From the NCBI GenBank assembly GCA_031278315.1, contig JAITKS010000214.1, forward strand, positions 1 to 15,210: a stretch of 15,210 nt of DNA, read 5' to 3'. Made by a program: the position numbers and the translations under genes. The stretch's first letter is position 1; every line of letters starts with the position of its first letter. Shown one piece after another: positions 6,196 to 14,493 of this stretch. The notes beneath the pieces were generated by a model. The model was given only the letters and a program-made list of their open reading frames with translations, ran no database searches and had not been told where the DNA came from. This DNA is from Planctomycetaceae bacterium (lineage in GTDB: Bacteria; Planctomycetota; Planctomycetia; Pirellulales; Thermoguttaceae).

Positions 6196-9100
6196 ATGTC
6201 AGAAAATAAATCAGAAAATAATAATGAACTCACTAATGAATTATCACAATCGGAACAAGATACTTCTTTGACTGAATCTCCTCAGGTGCGAGTTGCAACT
6301 GTTAAAGTTGCCGAATACGTCGTTCAATGGAAGATATTACTTATTGGTGTTATTGTCTTACTTTTGTTTATTGGAATTGCCGTTGGAATTTACTCTTTTC
6401 GCTCCGCCAATCTTGTTGCCGATATTATCAATACGACCAACGACTTGATGCGGGAAGCAAATGATATTCGCAACAAAGCCATAAACGAACACGGCGATAA
6501 TAAAAACTCGCAGGAATATCTTGATGCAATTAAAGAGTCGTATAATCAAAAGCTCAATGCGGCGTCGTTGTTAAAAAATATACGCGAGAAAAAACAAGAC
6601 GACATCGCTATTCTGAAAAAATATAATGAAGTTCTTGAAAGTTTACTAATCGACGAAGCCGGTGCCGGAACAATACAAATAAGACGCCGGCATGAAATTA
6701 TCGAAAACTGTAAAGATATTGTACGAAATCTCAACGCGACAAGTGAAATTCTGCCGTATCAAAAACGTATAATGGAACTCGAATGGGAATTACGAGATAC
6801 AACCGAAGTCCTCAACAAAGCAGTAGAAATTTATCAAAGTGAATTTACATCAAATAACAAAGAAAATTACGACGCCTTGAGATATATTGCATTAGCAACG
6901 TTCCCCAAAGTTTCAGCCGGTGTGAAATATGAGCCGAATCAAATATCAGGATTTTCACATTCTTATTTCGATGAGCTGCTCGATAAAGTTTACAAAATGC
7001 GAAAAGCTGACCTCGAAATCGCTACATGCTACGCCGGATTCATTATCGATGCCGATAATAAAAATTATAGAGAATCGGCAAGTGATACTCTAAAAAATAT
7101 GAGCGAAGCTAAAAGAGTTGAAATGGCTCAAAATATTATTGATGAAATGGTCGATTTAAATAAAGATTCTGTTAGCGCATATTTGACAAGATACAATTTC
7201 AATAGCCGATTCGATAAATATGTGCAAAAAAGATTGCTCGAAGATAAACTCGACAGCGATCTTGATTCTGCTCTTAAACTCGATCCGGACAATGCCGAAG
7301 GTCTAATTCTTGCGGGACGTTACGTTTTTCGACAAGTAGCTGTCGCCCGTGCAGCAGGAAAAATTAAACTCGCCGATGAATTGCGTGAAAAAGCGTTGAA
7401 TTATCTTAAACATGCTGTCGATAAAAATCCTAAATTGGATATTGCGTATCAATTTCTTGGTGATTTTTATCAATCAAACGGTAATATCGCTGAAGCAATT
7501 CGGACTTGGGAGAAAGGAATTGAACAAAGTTTACCTTACGCTAATCCTGAATTAGTCGGACGAATGGTAATTGCGTTAATCAGCACAAAAGAATTTGAAA
7601 AAGCACGAAAAATATTAGCATATCTTGATAGTTATTTAGTTGAACGTAATATGCCGTTTTATAAAAGAATCAATGAAATACGGTCATTTCTAACCGCACG
7701 GCTAGACGCCTACGAAGCATGGGCGTTACGCGCTAAAGCTATGACAATTCAAGATAAAAAAGACCCCCAAAATGCAGAAGAAGTAAAACGTCTGTTTGCT
7801 CTTTCCGTGAAAAAATTAAGTGACGCAACGCAGATACTGTCGAAAGAATTTCCGGAAGCTGAAAATTCATTTGCCAAATTTCAACTTGCCGGAATTGACG
7901 CTGTAAGTATTTATTCGCAGATCGTAAGTGAATCGGCACTGTTAATGGGCAGATTGATGGCAGATCAAGGTAAACTCGACACAGCAGCGAAATATTACGA
8001 AAAAGCAACTGAAATCCCGCGTGTCGCACAAACCGCATCTGTCGCAGCAGCTGGAATTTATCAACAGCAGGGAAATGCAGAAAAATCGCTGAATATCATG
8101 GAGCAAGCTGTAAAACGAGACCCAAATAATATCGTACTTCGTTTTCTATACACACAAAGTTTATTCAGATTTTGCATGACATCAAACACGGTAAAAGAAA
8201 TCGATCTCGACAAATTACAACAACATCTACGATATCTAGAAACAAAACGAGAAGAGTTAACTGCACCATGGATAATTGATATCGCACTTATTCAAATAGA
8301 AATAACAAGGGCGTCGCTTACAGGTAATTCAGACGTAATAAATAAAGCAACTGCCGATGCAGTACAAAAATTTAAGAAAATTGAAAAACGTCAAATGCCT
8401 CGTCAACGCGATAAAGATGGTAATTTGCTGCCTGTAACAACGTACTCGCAACATCTGCCGTTTATGGCATCAATCGCTTCAATTTATGCTTCGGCTCTGC
8501 AAAAAAATGAGTACGAAAGAATTTTAAGCGAAATAAGAAGCATGAAAGACGGCGAATATACTTATTTCGCTGAACGTATAAGAGACGCAACAAGACGCGG
8601 AGATTCCGAAAGTATCGAAGATATCATAACAAACGAAATTCAACAAAGCGAGAAATTAACCGTAACACAAAAAGAACGGTTCAAAACAATACTTCAACCG
8701 CAAGTAAATAAATTGGAAAACTTGACAAGCCGAATTTACGAAAGCCTAAAATCAACATTCGACACGACTCCAGATGTAATGGGACCGAACTCATTATTTA
8801 CATTGGCGAATTATGAACTCGATCAAGACAATACCGAAAAAGCAACTGAATTAATGAAACGCATTAAAGTTCTTGAAGGCGAATCGGACGGAACATTCTG
8901 GCGTTATCTTTACGCAAGACTTCTACTAAAAAGCAAAACGCCGCCATTCGACGAATTACGTGAATTACAAAAAACAATTGTGTCTTTACGCAGTGATTGG
9001 GATTTGGCATATTTGCTGAAAGCTGCAATTGAAGAATCTGCCGCTGCCGGAAAACGAATTGATCCGGAAACGGAACGTCAAATAATTGACGCATATCGTG

Positions 9101-9846
9101 AAACAATAAATCACGGAAACACGCAACCTGCAATTTGGGGCAGATTTATCGCAATGCTCGAAGCAGCAGGACAACTCGATGAAGCAAGATCGTTTAGAGT
9201 TACCGCAAGATTGCAAAATATCGTTTTAGATGCCGAAGGAATTTTCCCGCAACCATATCAACGAATGTACAATCTTGTTGCGGATCAAATCGACAAAAAG
9301 GAAATCAAAGAAGCCGACAAAACCGCGCAACGATGTGTAGCTCTAGCTGAAACAAGAGGCGAAAGTAAAGAGTTTATTGCGTCGTTACATCGAAAATTAG
9401 GTAAATTATTTCTCGATAATGATATTTTCGATAGTGCAATTAGACATTTACGAACTATTGCAGCAATGGGAGGAATTGATGTCTATCCGCTTGCAGTAAC
9501 GATGGCAAAAGCGGACAGAGTCGATGAAGCGTTCTCATTAATTTTGGACGAAATTGATCGCTTTCCTTCAATGACGCCTGCTTTGTTAGCTTCAACGTTA
9601 GTTTTGCTCGAACAGAAACAGCCGTCAGAAAAAGTTTATGAAAGAATCGATAGACTAATGAATAGAATTGAAAGCGGTGAAAGATTAGTGTTAAGAGGTG
9701 AAGAAGTACCGGATGATAAATTTATCAGTTTAGGTGATAAAAGAATTCATTCTATTGTTATTCAATTCGACAACAATAATGAAATCCCCAATGCAAAAGA
9801 TATAGAATTTTTTGAACCCGAAGAAGAAACCGAAGAAGAAAATTAA
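6196..9846 (+). CDS. large membrane-anchored TPR protein
   Basis: The product is 1216 aa from the ATG at 6196. An in-frame GTG at 6007 would add 63 residues, but that stretch overlaps the promoter and is low in complexity. Residues 1-44 are polar and rich in Glu, Asn and Ser. Residues about 45-68 (WKILLIGVIVLLLFIGI...) form one strong membrane segment with no cleavage site, so most of the protein is probably outside the cytoplasm. The rest is helical with scattered TPR-like units, clearest at about 355-450 (ALKLDPDNAEGLILAGR; AYQFLGDFYQSNGNIAEAIRTWEKG), 595-657 (AAKYYEKA; QAVKRDPNN) and 1080-1125. The C-terminus is acidic (FFEPEEETEEEN). TPRs normally make protein-protein contacts, so a scaffold or envelope assembly role is likely; no enzyme domain is visible. 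The secreted TPR gene follows 124 bases downstream and may share the transcript. Confidence 0.75.
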   Translation: MSENKSENNNELTNELSQSEQDTSLTESPQVRVATVKVAEYVVQWKILLIGVIVLLLFIGIAVGIYSFRSANLVADIINTTNDLMREANDIRNKAINEHGDNKNSQEYLDAIKESYNQKLNAASLLKNIREKKQDDIAILKKYNEVLESLLIDEAGAGTIQIRRRHEIIENCKDIVRNLNATSEILPYQKRIMELEWELRDTTEVLNKAVEIYQSEFTSNNKENYDALRYIALATFPKVSAGVKYEPNQISGFSHSYFDELLDKVYKMRKADLEIATCYAGFIIDADNKNYRESASDTLKNMSEAKRVEMAQNIIDEMVDLNKDSVSAYLTRYNFNSRFDKYVQKRLLEDKLDSDLDSALKLDPDNAEGLILAGRYVFRQVAVARAAGKIKLADELREKALNYLKHAVDKNPKLDIAYQFLGDFYQSNGNIAEAIRTWEKGIEQSLPYANPELVGRMVIALISTKEFEKARKILAYLDSYLVERNMPFYKRINEIRSFLTARLDAYEAWALRAKAMTIQDKKDPQNAEEVKRLFALSVKKLSDATQILSKEFPEAENSFAKFQLAGIDAVSIYSQIVSESALLMGRLMADQGKLDTAAKYYEKATEIPRVAQTASVAAAGIYQQQGNAEKSLNIMEQAVKRDPNNIVLRFLYTQSLFRFCMTSNTVKEIDLDKLQQHLRYLETKREELTAPWIIDIALIQIEITRASLTGNSDVINKATADAVQKFKKIEKRQMPRQRDKDGNLLPVTTYSQHLPFMASIASIYASALQKNEYERILSEIRSMKDGEYTYFAERIRDATRRGDSESIEDIITNEIQQSEKLTVTQKERFKTILQPQVNKLENLTSRIYESLKSTFDTTPDVMGPNSLFTLANYELDQDNTEKATELMKRIKVLEGESDGTFWRYLYARLLLKSKTPPFDELRELQKTIVSLRSDWDLAYLLKAAIEESAAAGKRIDPETERQIIDAYRETINHGNTQPAIWGRFIAMLEAAGQLDEARSFRVTARLQNIVLDAEGIFPQPYQRMYNLVADQIDKKEIKEADKTAQRCVALAETRGESKEFIASLHRKLGKLFLDNDIFDSAIRHLRTIAAMGGIDVYPLAVTMAKADRVDEAFSLILDEIDRFPSMTPALLASTLVLLEQKQPSEKVYERIDRLMNRIESGERLVLRGEEVPDDKFISLGDKRIHSIVIQFDNNNEIPNAKDIEFFEPEEETEEEN

Positions 9847-9868
9847 AACAAATTTAGTGATTTGGACT

Positions 9869-9914
9869 TACGATCCGTAATAATTTCCGCATGCGAACTA
9901 ACCGCTAACCGCTA
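9869..9914 (-). repeat. family B repeat, copy 3
   Basis: On the minus strand this reads TGTAGCGG, TTAGCGG, TTAGT, TCGCATGCGG, then AAATTATTACGGATCG. The heptamers carry a G-to-C variant (TTAGCGG) compared with the other copies. It lies 22 bases after the stop of the TPR giant and opposes its transcription. Confidence 0.8.
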
Positions 9915-9970
9915 CAAAGTTGAGGGTTATTTATTGTAAGAACAAAAAAATTTTGAAAGGTAATTTTATT

Positions 9971-10753
9971 ATGAAAAATTTGAAAATTGAGAGTATTATA
10001 TTTACAATTGTTTCGGCGGTTGTGATATTTTTTTGTGTGTTAGATTTTGTTGTTGTAGTTGCTCAGGAGGAGTCTGACGCCGTGTCTGAGTTTGTTCCGA
10101 TTAAGGGAGGAAAGGTAACGCCGATCAAGGGCGGATATCATATTGAATGGGATGAGTTGACAAACATAGGTGCATTTCGATTGAATAATAATTTGTCGGG
10201 CAGGTTTAAGATTCAGTTTGATATTCCGGTTTCGGAAATTGATGCGAAACCGAAGAAACTTGACAATACTGATATTATTATGGTTCTTGCGAATTATTGG
10301 TTAGTTCGTAACAAGCCGGAGAGGGCGATGTCTTTATATCAGAGTGGTCTTGATATTTCGCCGAATAATATATTATTTAGTAATAATCTTGCGATGTTGA
10401 AATCAAAGGTAAATAAGGATCATGATGGAGCGATAGAGATGGTAAATCGGGCGTTAGAAACAAAGGTAGATGATCTTAATTTACTAGATACGAAGGGATT
10501 GATACTTCTAAATGCTGACAGGGCTGCGGATGCCATACCGATATTAGAAAGGGCAGTAACGTTATCATGTGAGGGTCCGTTATATGTATTACATTTAATA
10601 AAGGCGCTTGATCAAAATGGCGATGTAGGCAGAGCGAAACAAAGATTTTCCGCTGCGCAATCTATATTAAACGGTGCAAGAGACGCATTCTCGAAAGACA
10701 ATCAAGTAATGTTACAAGAACTAAAAACTAGATACGGAACCGATCCAAGATAA
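9971..10753 (+). CDS. secreted or periplasmic TPR protein
   Basis: The product is 260 aa from the ATG at 9971, chosen because GAAAGG lies 10 bases upstream and the first residues make a signal peptide; the GTG 51 bases upstream has neither. The signal has Lys at 2 and 5, a hydrophobic stretch at about 8-31, and a likely cleavage near VVAQ-EES. A short basic, Gly-rich segment containing PIKGG twice follows. About three TPR-like units lie at 100-243 (WLVRNKPERAMSLYQSGLDISPNN; GAIEMVNRALETK; ADAIPILERAVTLS). No catalytic motif is visible. Its position after the anchored TPR giant suggests the same operon and perhaps contact between the two outside the cytoplasm, which is inference. The stop is 6 bases before a family B repeat. 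Confidence 0.7.
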   Translation: MKNLKIESIIFTIVSAVVIFFCVLDFVVVVAQEESDAVSEFVPIKGGKVTPIKGGYHIEWDELTNIGAFRLNNNLSGRFKIQFDIPVSEIDAKPKKLDNTDIIMVLANYWLVRNKPERAMSLYQSGLDISPNNILFSNNLAMLKSKVNKDHDGAIEMVNRALETKVDDLNLLDTKGLILLNADRAADAIPILERAVTLSCEGPLYVLHLIKALDQNGDVGRAKQRFSAAQSILNGARDAFSKDNQVMLQELKTRYGTDPR

Positions 10754-10758
10754 TTATA

Positions 10759-10810
10759 ATAGCGGTCAGTGGTCAGTTCGCATGCGGAGATTATTATCGA
10801 TTCCAATTTT
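10759..10810 (+). repeat. family B repeat, copy 4
   Basis: TAGCGG, TCAGTGG, TCAGT, TCGCATGCGG, then AGATTATTATCGATTCCAAT. It starts 6 bases after the stop codon at 10753. With the family A copy at 10860 it forms the third B-spacer-A composite, with a spacer of about 50 bases as in the first. Confidence 0.85.
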
Positions 10811-10859
10811 GAATAATTGCAAGAGAAATACAATTTTACGAAACAAGTCTCTAATCACA

Positions 10860-10949
10860 ATCCTCTGTCAATCCTGTAATCCTGTCAAAAAACAAAACTA
10901 AAGATGCGGTCGAGACGATCGCGTTCCCGAAAAAAATAAATTATTCAAC
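10860..10949 (+). repeat. family A repeat, copy 3
   Basis: ATCCTCTGTC, AATCCTGT and AATCCTGTC head units lead to an A-rich run and the core AAAGATGCGGTCGAGACG, then CGCGTTCC and AATAAATTATTCAA. It is more diverged from copies 1 and 2 than those are from each other. Confidence 0.85.
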
Positions 10950-11358
10950 TGATATATTCCTTTATTTCATATTTTTTTGTGTTTCGTTTTTTTCGTGTGT
11001 TTCGTGTTTAAAAATCAAAACGAAAATATCTGAATGATCAAAGAATCGGAGACAGTTGAGTTGTTTCTCTTGTTATGTATAATTTGTTACATGCTTTTCA
11101 CACTTTGAAATTCAGTTTGCTTTTTGTAACATAAAAATAATAAACGAAAAATTCTGTAACTACACAATTTTTTTTGTCTCTGCATTTCAAATTTCATAAT
11201 ACAATACTTATAAATTATTTTCAACAATACCTCCACGTTTGCCAATAACCAACTCCTTCACAAATCCTGATTTTTAATACATCAATTCAATAGTTGCCGC
11301 AATTTATGTTTTGCGTTTTATACCAACCATTAACTCAAACTTCACACTACTAAAAAAA
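10950..11358. other. non-coding AT-rich region upstream of the 458-aa TPR gene
   Basis: There is no credible gene on either strand. At about 10977-11011 TTTCGTG-type units repeat imperfectly, another short tandem of the kind that fills intergenic DNA in this window. A possible promoter lies at 11056-11083. No riboswitch or RNA gene was recognised in the long leader that such a start would give. Confidence 0.5.
11056..11083 (+). promoter_or_regulatory. possible sigma-70-type promoter
   Basis: TTGAGT (11056-11061) is followed after 16 bases by a perfect TATAAT (11078-11083). A start near 11090 would leave about 270 untranslated bases before the ATG at 11359. The spacing matches the two better promoters in the window. 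In DNA this AT-rich the match could be chance. Confidence 0.35.
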
Positions 11359-12735
11359 ATGAGTAACGATTCAACAATCTCTACCGAAGAACGAGAACGA
11401 TTACAAAAACTCTACACTAACGGTAATAAACAAATGATGAACCAAAGTTACGATTACGCTAACGAAATGTTTCGCGAATGTTTTCTATGCGATCCAAGTA
11501 ATATTATTTACCTAAAATCATTTCTCGATAATCTTAAACGAAAATTCGGCGAAAAGAAAAAAAAAGGTATATTCAGCTTTTTAAGCAGTAAAAAAGAAGC
11601 AACTACCGAAAAAAAAGCTGAAGTAATCCTTAAATCTGGAATCGAAACACTCCAATCTGACCCCTGGGACGTTAAAGCATTGCTTTCATCAGGCGGTGCC
11701 TGCGAAGTACTCGGTTATCACGATTCAGCTTTAGAATTTTATAAGTCAGCAGTCGAATCCGAACCATCTAATGTCGACGCAAATAAAATATGCGCTAAAG
11801 CACTCCGCAAAAATGCTGACTTCGACGGTGCTCTATTATGCGTTATGCGAATCCGAAAAGCTAACCCCAACGACCTCGAAGCCGAAAGAATGCAAAAAGA
11901 TATCACAATAGAAAAAACTATACACAAAGGTCAATACGCAACAGGCGACTCAAATAAAATTCGCGATACCGCCCTAAATATGAAATCCGGTACCTCCGAA
12001 TCCGAAGACGCAATGGGACGTACCCTGTCTTACACAGAACAAATCGAAAGACGAATAAAAAAGAATCCAAACGATCTCGCTAATTATGTCGATCTCGCCG
12101 AACACTATTACCAAACCGCAAATTACATAAAAGCCGAAGAATATTACACACAAGCCGTAGAAATATCAAACCAAGATGTAGAAATGATCGAAAGATTACT
12201 CGATACACAAAAACAAAAATTACACGCCGAAGTAATCAAACTAAAAGATGAGTTCGCTAAAAATAAAAATGAATCAGTCAAAAATGAATTTTATCGCGTC
12301 AAAACAGAACTCGATCAAAAAAATATTGAACTCGTAAAACATCGGATAAAATGTCATCCCAATCATGCCGGTTACCATTTCGAATACGGCTTATTACTAC
12401 AAAAACAAGGCGATTTCCGCGAAGCTATCGCCGAATTTCAAAACGCTAAAGCAGATTCCTCAAGAAAAGGTGAATGCTTGCTCGCTATAGGTCAATGCTT
12501 TCAACAGATCAAACAATACAAATTGGCAATGGAACATTATCAAGAATCCGTCGAATTACTAACAGAAACAGACGAAAACAAAAAGAAAGGTCTATACCTG
12601 ATCGCTAAATTAGCTTTCGCAATGGAAGATTACAATAAAGCAGAAGAATACGGCCACAGATTGGCAGCTATCGACTTCTCATACAAAGACCTAAGTACCC
12701 TATTAGATAAAGTCGCAGAAAAACGCAAAACTTAG
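11359..12735 (+). CDS. cytoplasmic TPR protein of a planctomycete-type family
   Basis: The product is 458 aa from the ATG at 11359; an in-frame TTG at 11311 would add 16 residues unlike the family start. It has no signal peptide or membrane segment. The N-terminal block (STEERERLQKLYTNGNKQMM, then YDYANEMFRECFLCDPSN and LKSFLDNLKRKFG) resembles a TPR family I associate with planctomycetes. A Lys-rich linker (KKKKGIFSFLSSKKEA) separates it from TPR units at about 100-180 (NPWDV-like SDPWDVKALL; ALEFYKSAVESEPSN; ALLCVMRIRKANPND). A middle linker (EKTIHKGQYATGDSNKIRD) precedes more TPRs: YVDLAEHYYQTANYIKAEEYYTQAVE, HFEYGLLLQKQGDFREAIAEF and AIGQCFQQIKQYKLAMEHYQESVELL. The role is probably scaffolding; the partner is unknown. 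The TAG stop lies inside the first TTAGTGG heptamer of a family B repeat. Confidence 0.75.
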   Translation: MSNDSTISTEERERLQKLYTNGNKQMMNQSYDYANEMFRECFLCDPSNIIYLKSFLDNLKRKFGEKKKKGIFSFLSSKKEATTEKKAEVILKSGIETLQSDPWDVKALLSSGGACEVLGYHDSALEFYKSAVESEPSNVDANKICAKALRKNADFDGALLCVMRIRKANPNDLEAERMQKDITIEKTIHKGQYATGDSNKIRDTALNMKSGTSESEDAMGRTLSYTEQIERRIKKNPNDLANYVDLAEHYYQTANYIKAEEYYTQAVEISNQDVEMIERLLDTQKQKLHAEVIKLKDEFAKNKNESVKNEFYRVKTELDQKNIELVKHRIKCHPNHAGYHFEYGLLLQKQGDFREAIAEFQNAKADSSRKGECLLAIGQCFQQIKQYKLAMEHYQESVELLTETDENKKKGLYLIAKLAFAMEDYNKAEEYGHRLAAIDFSYKDLSTLLDKVAEKRKT

Positions 12736-12790
12736 TGGTTAGTGGTTAGTGGTTAGTGGTTAGTTCGCATGCGGAAATTTATCTAATTGA
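12732..12790 (+). repeat. family B repeat, copy 5, overlapping a stop codon
   Basis: Four perfect TTAGTGG units (12732-12759), then TTAGT and TCGCATGCGG (12765-12774) and a short AT-rich tail. The TAG at 12733-12735, within the first unit, is the stop of the TPR gene. All units here are the T variant. Confidence 0.9.
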
Positions 12791-12854
12791 CAATTTGAAA
12801 TAATTGAAATTATTAAACATAAATTACACAGATTTAGTGTTTATTGATTTGAAC

Positions 12855-12917
12855 TTAGTGGTCAGTGATAACTCCGCATGCGAACTGACCACTGACCACT
12901 ATACACTAACCACTAAA
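12855..12917. repeat. family B repeat, copy 6, hairpin form between convergent genes
   Basis: Plus-strand TTAGTGG TCAGTG (12855-12867) is followed by CCGCATGCG and then minus-oriented heptamers to 12917. TAGTGGTCAGTG (12856-12867) pairs perfectly over 12 bp with CACTGACCACTA (12890-12901) around a 22-base loop that contains the CGCATGCG palindrome. Because it lies between converging genes it could act as a two-way terminator, although no long U-tract follows. It also contains the TAG stop (12913-12915) of the ferredoxin gene. Confidence 0.85.
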
Positions 12918-13218
12918 TTAAATATTTTTCAGCGGGAGTTCCTGATTCTAACGATTCAATTATTGCGTCTATTGCTTCTTCACTGTCAATATGTCCAAAC
13001 CACCAGTTGGCTGGATATACAACAATCGCAGGACCTCGATCACAAACTTTCAAACAACTTGTACATGAAATCGCTACGTCATTCATGCCCCGATCTGAAA
13101 GCTCCTCTTGCAAATATTGCAATAATTGCCCTGAACCACTCTTCGCACAAACTCCCTGCGGCGTACCATTCATCCTAAACGAACCACAAACCAAAATATG
13201 ATGCAACGGTTTTTGCAT
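12913..13218 (-). CDS. thioredoxin-like [2Fe-2S] ferredoxin
   Basis: This 101-aa electron carrier is of the thioredoxin-fold [2Fe-2S] type (the Shethna I / Clostridium pasteurianum 2Fe ferredoxin family). The start HHILVCGSFRMNG, the cluster cysteines C11 and C24, and C55-x3-C59 (in CTSCLKVCDRGP) fit the family pattern, and GPAIVVYP-x-x-WWFGHI is the usual middle block; C52 is an extra cysteine. The length is full for the family, and the C-terminal VxKxLxI-like end appears as AEKYLI. The redox partner is not evident. The gene has a strong Shine-Dalgarno site, rare in this window. It stands alone and converges on the TPR gene to its left. Its stop is TAG within a TTAGTGG heptamer. Confidence 0.9.
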   Translation of the reverse strand: MQKPLHHILVCGSFRMNGTPQGVCAKSGSGQLLQYLQEELSDRGMNDVAISCTSCLKVCDRGPAIVVYPANWWFGHIDSEEAIDAIIESLESGTPAEKYLI

Positions 13219-13227
13219 ATAATCTCT

Positions 13228-13233
13228 CTCCTT
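13228..13233 (-). promoter_or_regulatory. strong ribosome binding site of the ferredoxin gene
   Basis: On the minus strand AAGGAG, extended to AAGGAGAGAG, lies 9 bases before the ATG at 13218 and fixes the start. A weak promoter candidate further upstream (TTAAGT, 16 bases, TATATT) is not convincing. The rest of 13234-13443 is AT-rich and holds nothing else I recognise. Confidence 0.8.
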
Positions 13234-13443
13234 AATTTACTGTATTAATTTAATATACCAGATACCTCTGATAACTTAATTTTCAATCAAAATAGTTAAT
13301 ATAAACTTAACTCTGTATTTTAGAACTCTGTACTTTAAAATACGCCGGTGATTATAGATTCGTCTTGCAAATTGTCAACACCGCATACTAAATACATCAT
13401 TACACAAAAACACAAAATATTAAATTCAAACCCTAAAATTTAA

Positions 13444-14406
13444 TTACGTGACCTCATTTTGATTTTTTCCATTCAAGAAAGATTGGAAATTATCCGCAGC
13501 AATCTGCATTAATCTTTTTCGCGCTGCCAAAGTTGCCCACGCAAGATGCGGCGTGAAAAAACAATTACTCGCACAAAACAACGGATTCGATAACTTCGGA
13601 GGCTCTTCGGTAAGAACATCAAGTCCTGCACCCGCTAAACGACCACAATTTAATGCGTCAGCAAGTGCTTGCTCATCAACCAAAAGACCACGAGACATAT
13701 TCAACAAAAATGCAGTCGGCTTCATTAATGCAATTGTTTCAGCATTAATTAAATGCCGATTCTCTAAACTCAACGGACAATGCAGCGATACAACATCACT
13801 TTCTTTCAAAAGAGTTTCTAAATCGACCATTTGCACAAAATGCTCCGCTGTTTTTGAATCGGCTCTCGGAGTGTACGCTAAAATATTCATTCCAAAAATA
13901 TTCGCAATCTTTGCAACTTGCCGACCAATTGCACCATAACCAATAGTTCCAAATGTTAATCCCGATAACTCAATCAACGGATAATTCCAATAACAAAAAT
14001 TAGAACATCGAGACCAATCACCATTCTTTACAGATTGATCGTGATCACTAAGCCGAAATGTCAAATTAAGAAGATGCGCCCAAGTCAGTTGTGCAACCGA
14101 TTCAGTACTGTAACGAGGTACATTAGTTACAGTAATACCACGTTGACGGGCAGCATCCAAATCGACAACATTATAACCTGTCGCGAAAATACCAATATAT
14201 TTCAATTTCGGAAGTTGAGACAAAACCTCTCCCGTGAAAAGAACTTTGTTCGTAAAAACGGCATCAGCATTTATTGCTCGTGAAACAACTACGTCAGGTT
14301 CACTTTGCGGATACACTGTTAGACCGCCCAATTGTTCAAAATCATTCCAACTCAAATCACCAGGATTGAGAGCCGCTCCATCAAGTATTGTTATTTGTAA
14401 AGTCAT
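13444..14406 (-). CDS. D-2-hydroxyacid dehydrogenase, glycerate dehydrogenase-like
   Basis: This 320-aa NAD(P)-dependent dehydrogenase probably interconverts a 2-keto acid such as hydroxypyruvate and the D-2-hydroxy acid (glycerate). Its length is normal and all key parts are present. Substrate-binding region: FATGYNVVDLDAARQRGI (74-91). Nucleotide-binding motif: G156-Y-G-A-I-G161 after LSGLTFGTI. Catalytic triad: Arg239 in NMSRG, Glu268 in LTEEPP and His287 in TPHLAW. The PHLAW-ATLAAR ending is typical of the hydroxypyruvate/glycerate subgroup, but other 2-hydroxyacids cannot be excluded. The ATG at 14406 fits the family start; no Shine-Dalgarno sequence is seen. Upstream on the same strand, 87 bases away, is the nuclease-domain gene; the two functions look unrelated. 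Confidence 0.9.
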   Translation of the reverse strand: MTLQITILDGAALNPGDLSWNDFEQLGGLTVYPQSEPDVVVSRAINADAVFTNKVLFTGEVLSQLPKLKYIGIFATGYNVVDLDAARQRGITVTNVPRYSTESVAQLTWAHLLNLTFRLSDHDQSVKNGDWSRCSNFCYWNYPLIELSGLTFGTIGYGAIGRQVAKIANIFGMNILAYTPRADSKTAEHFVQMVDLETLLKESDVVSLHCPLSLENRHLINAETIALMKPTAFLLNMSRGLLVDEQALADALNCGRLAGAGLDVLTEEPPKLSNPLFCASNCFFTPHLAWATLAARKRLMQIAADNFQSFLNGKNQNEVT

Positions 14407-14493
14407 TTAATTGTTTATAAAGTTGAAAATAAGATTAGTAAAAAATTAATTTGAAACCTTTGAAAAATTTCACCGATATATTACTTTTATTTT

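Noticed and set aside
12804..13178. plus-strand 124-aa reading frame
   Set aside because: It lies antisense to the clear ferredoxin gene and across a B repeat, with no recognisable protein features.
13553..13939. plus-strand 128-aa reading frame
   Set aside because: It is antisense to the dehydrogenase, whose motifs are all intact.
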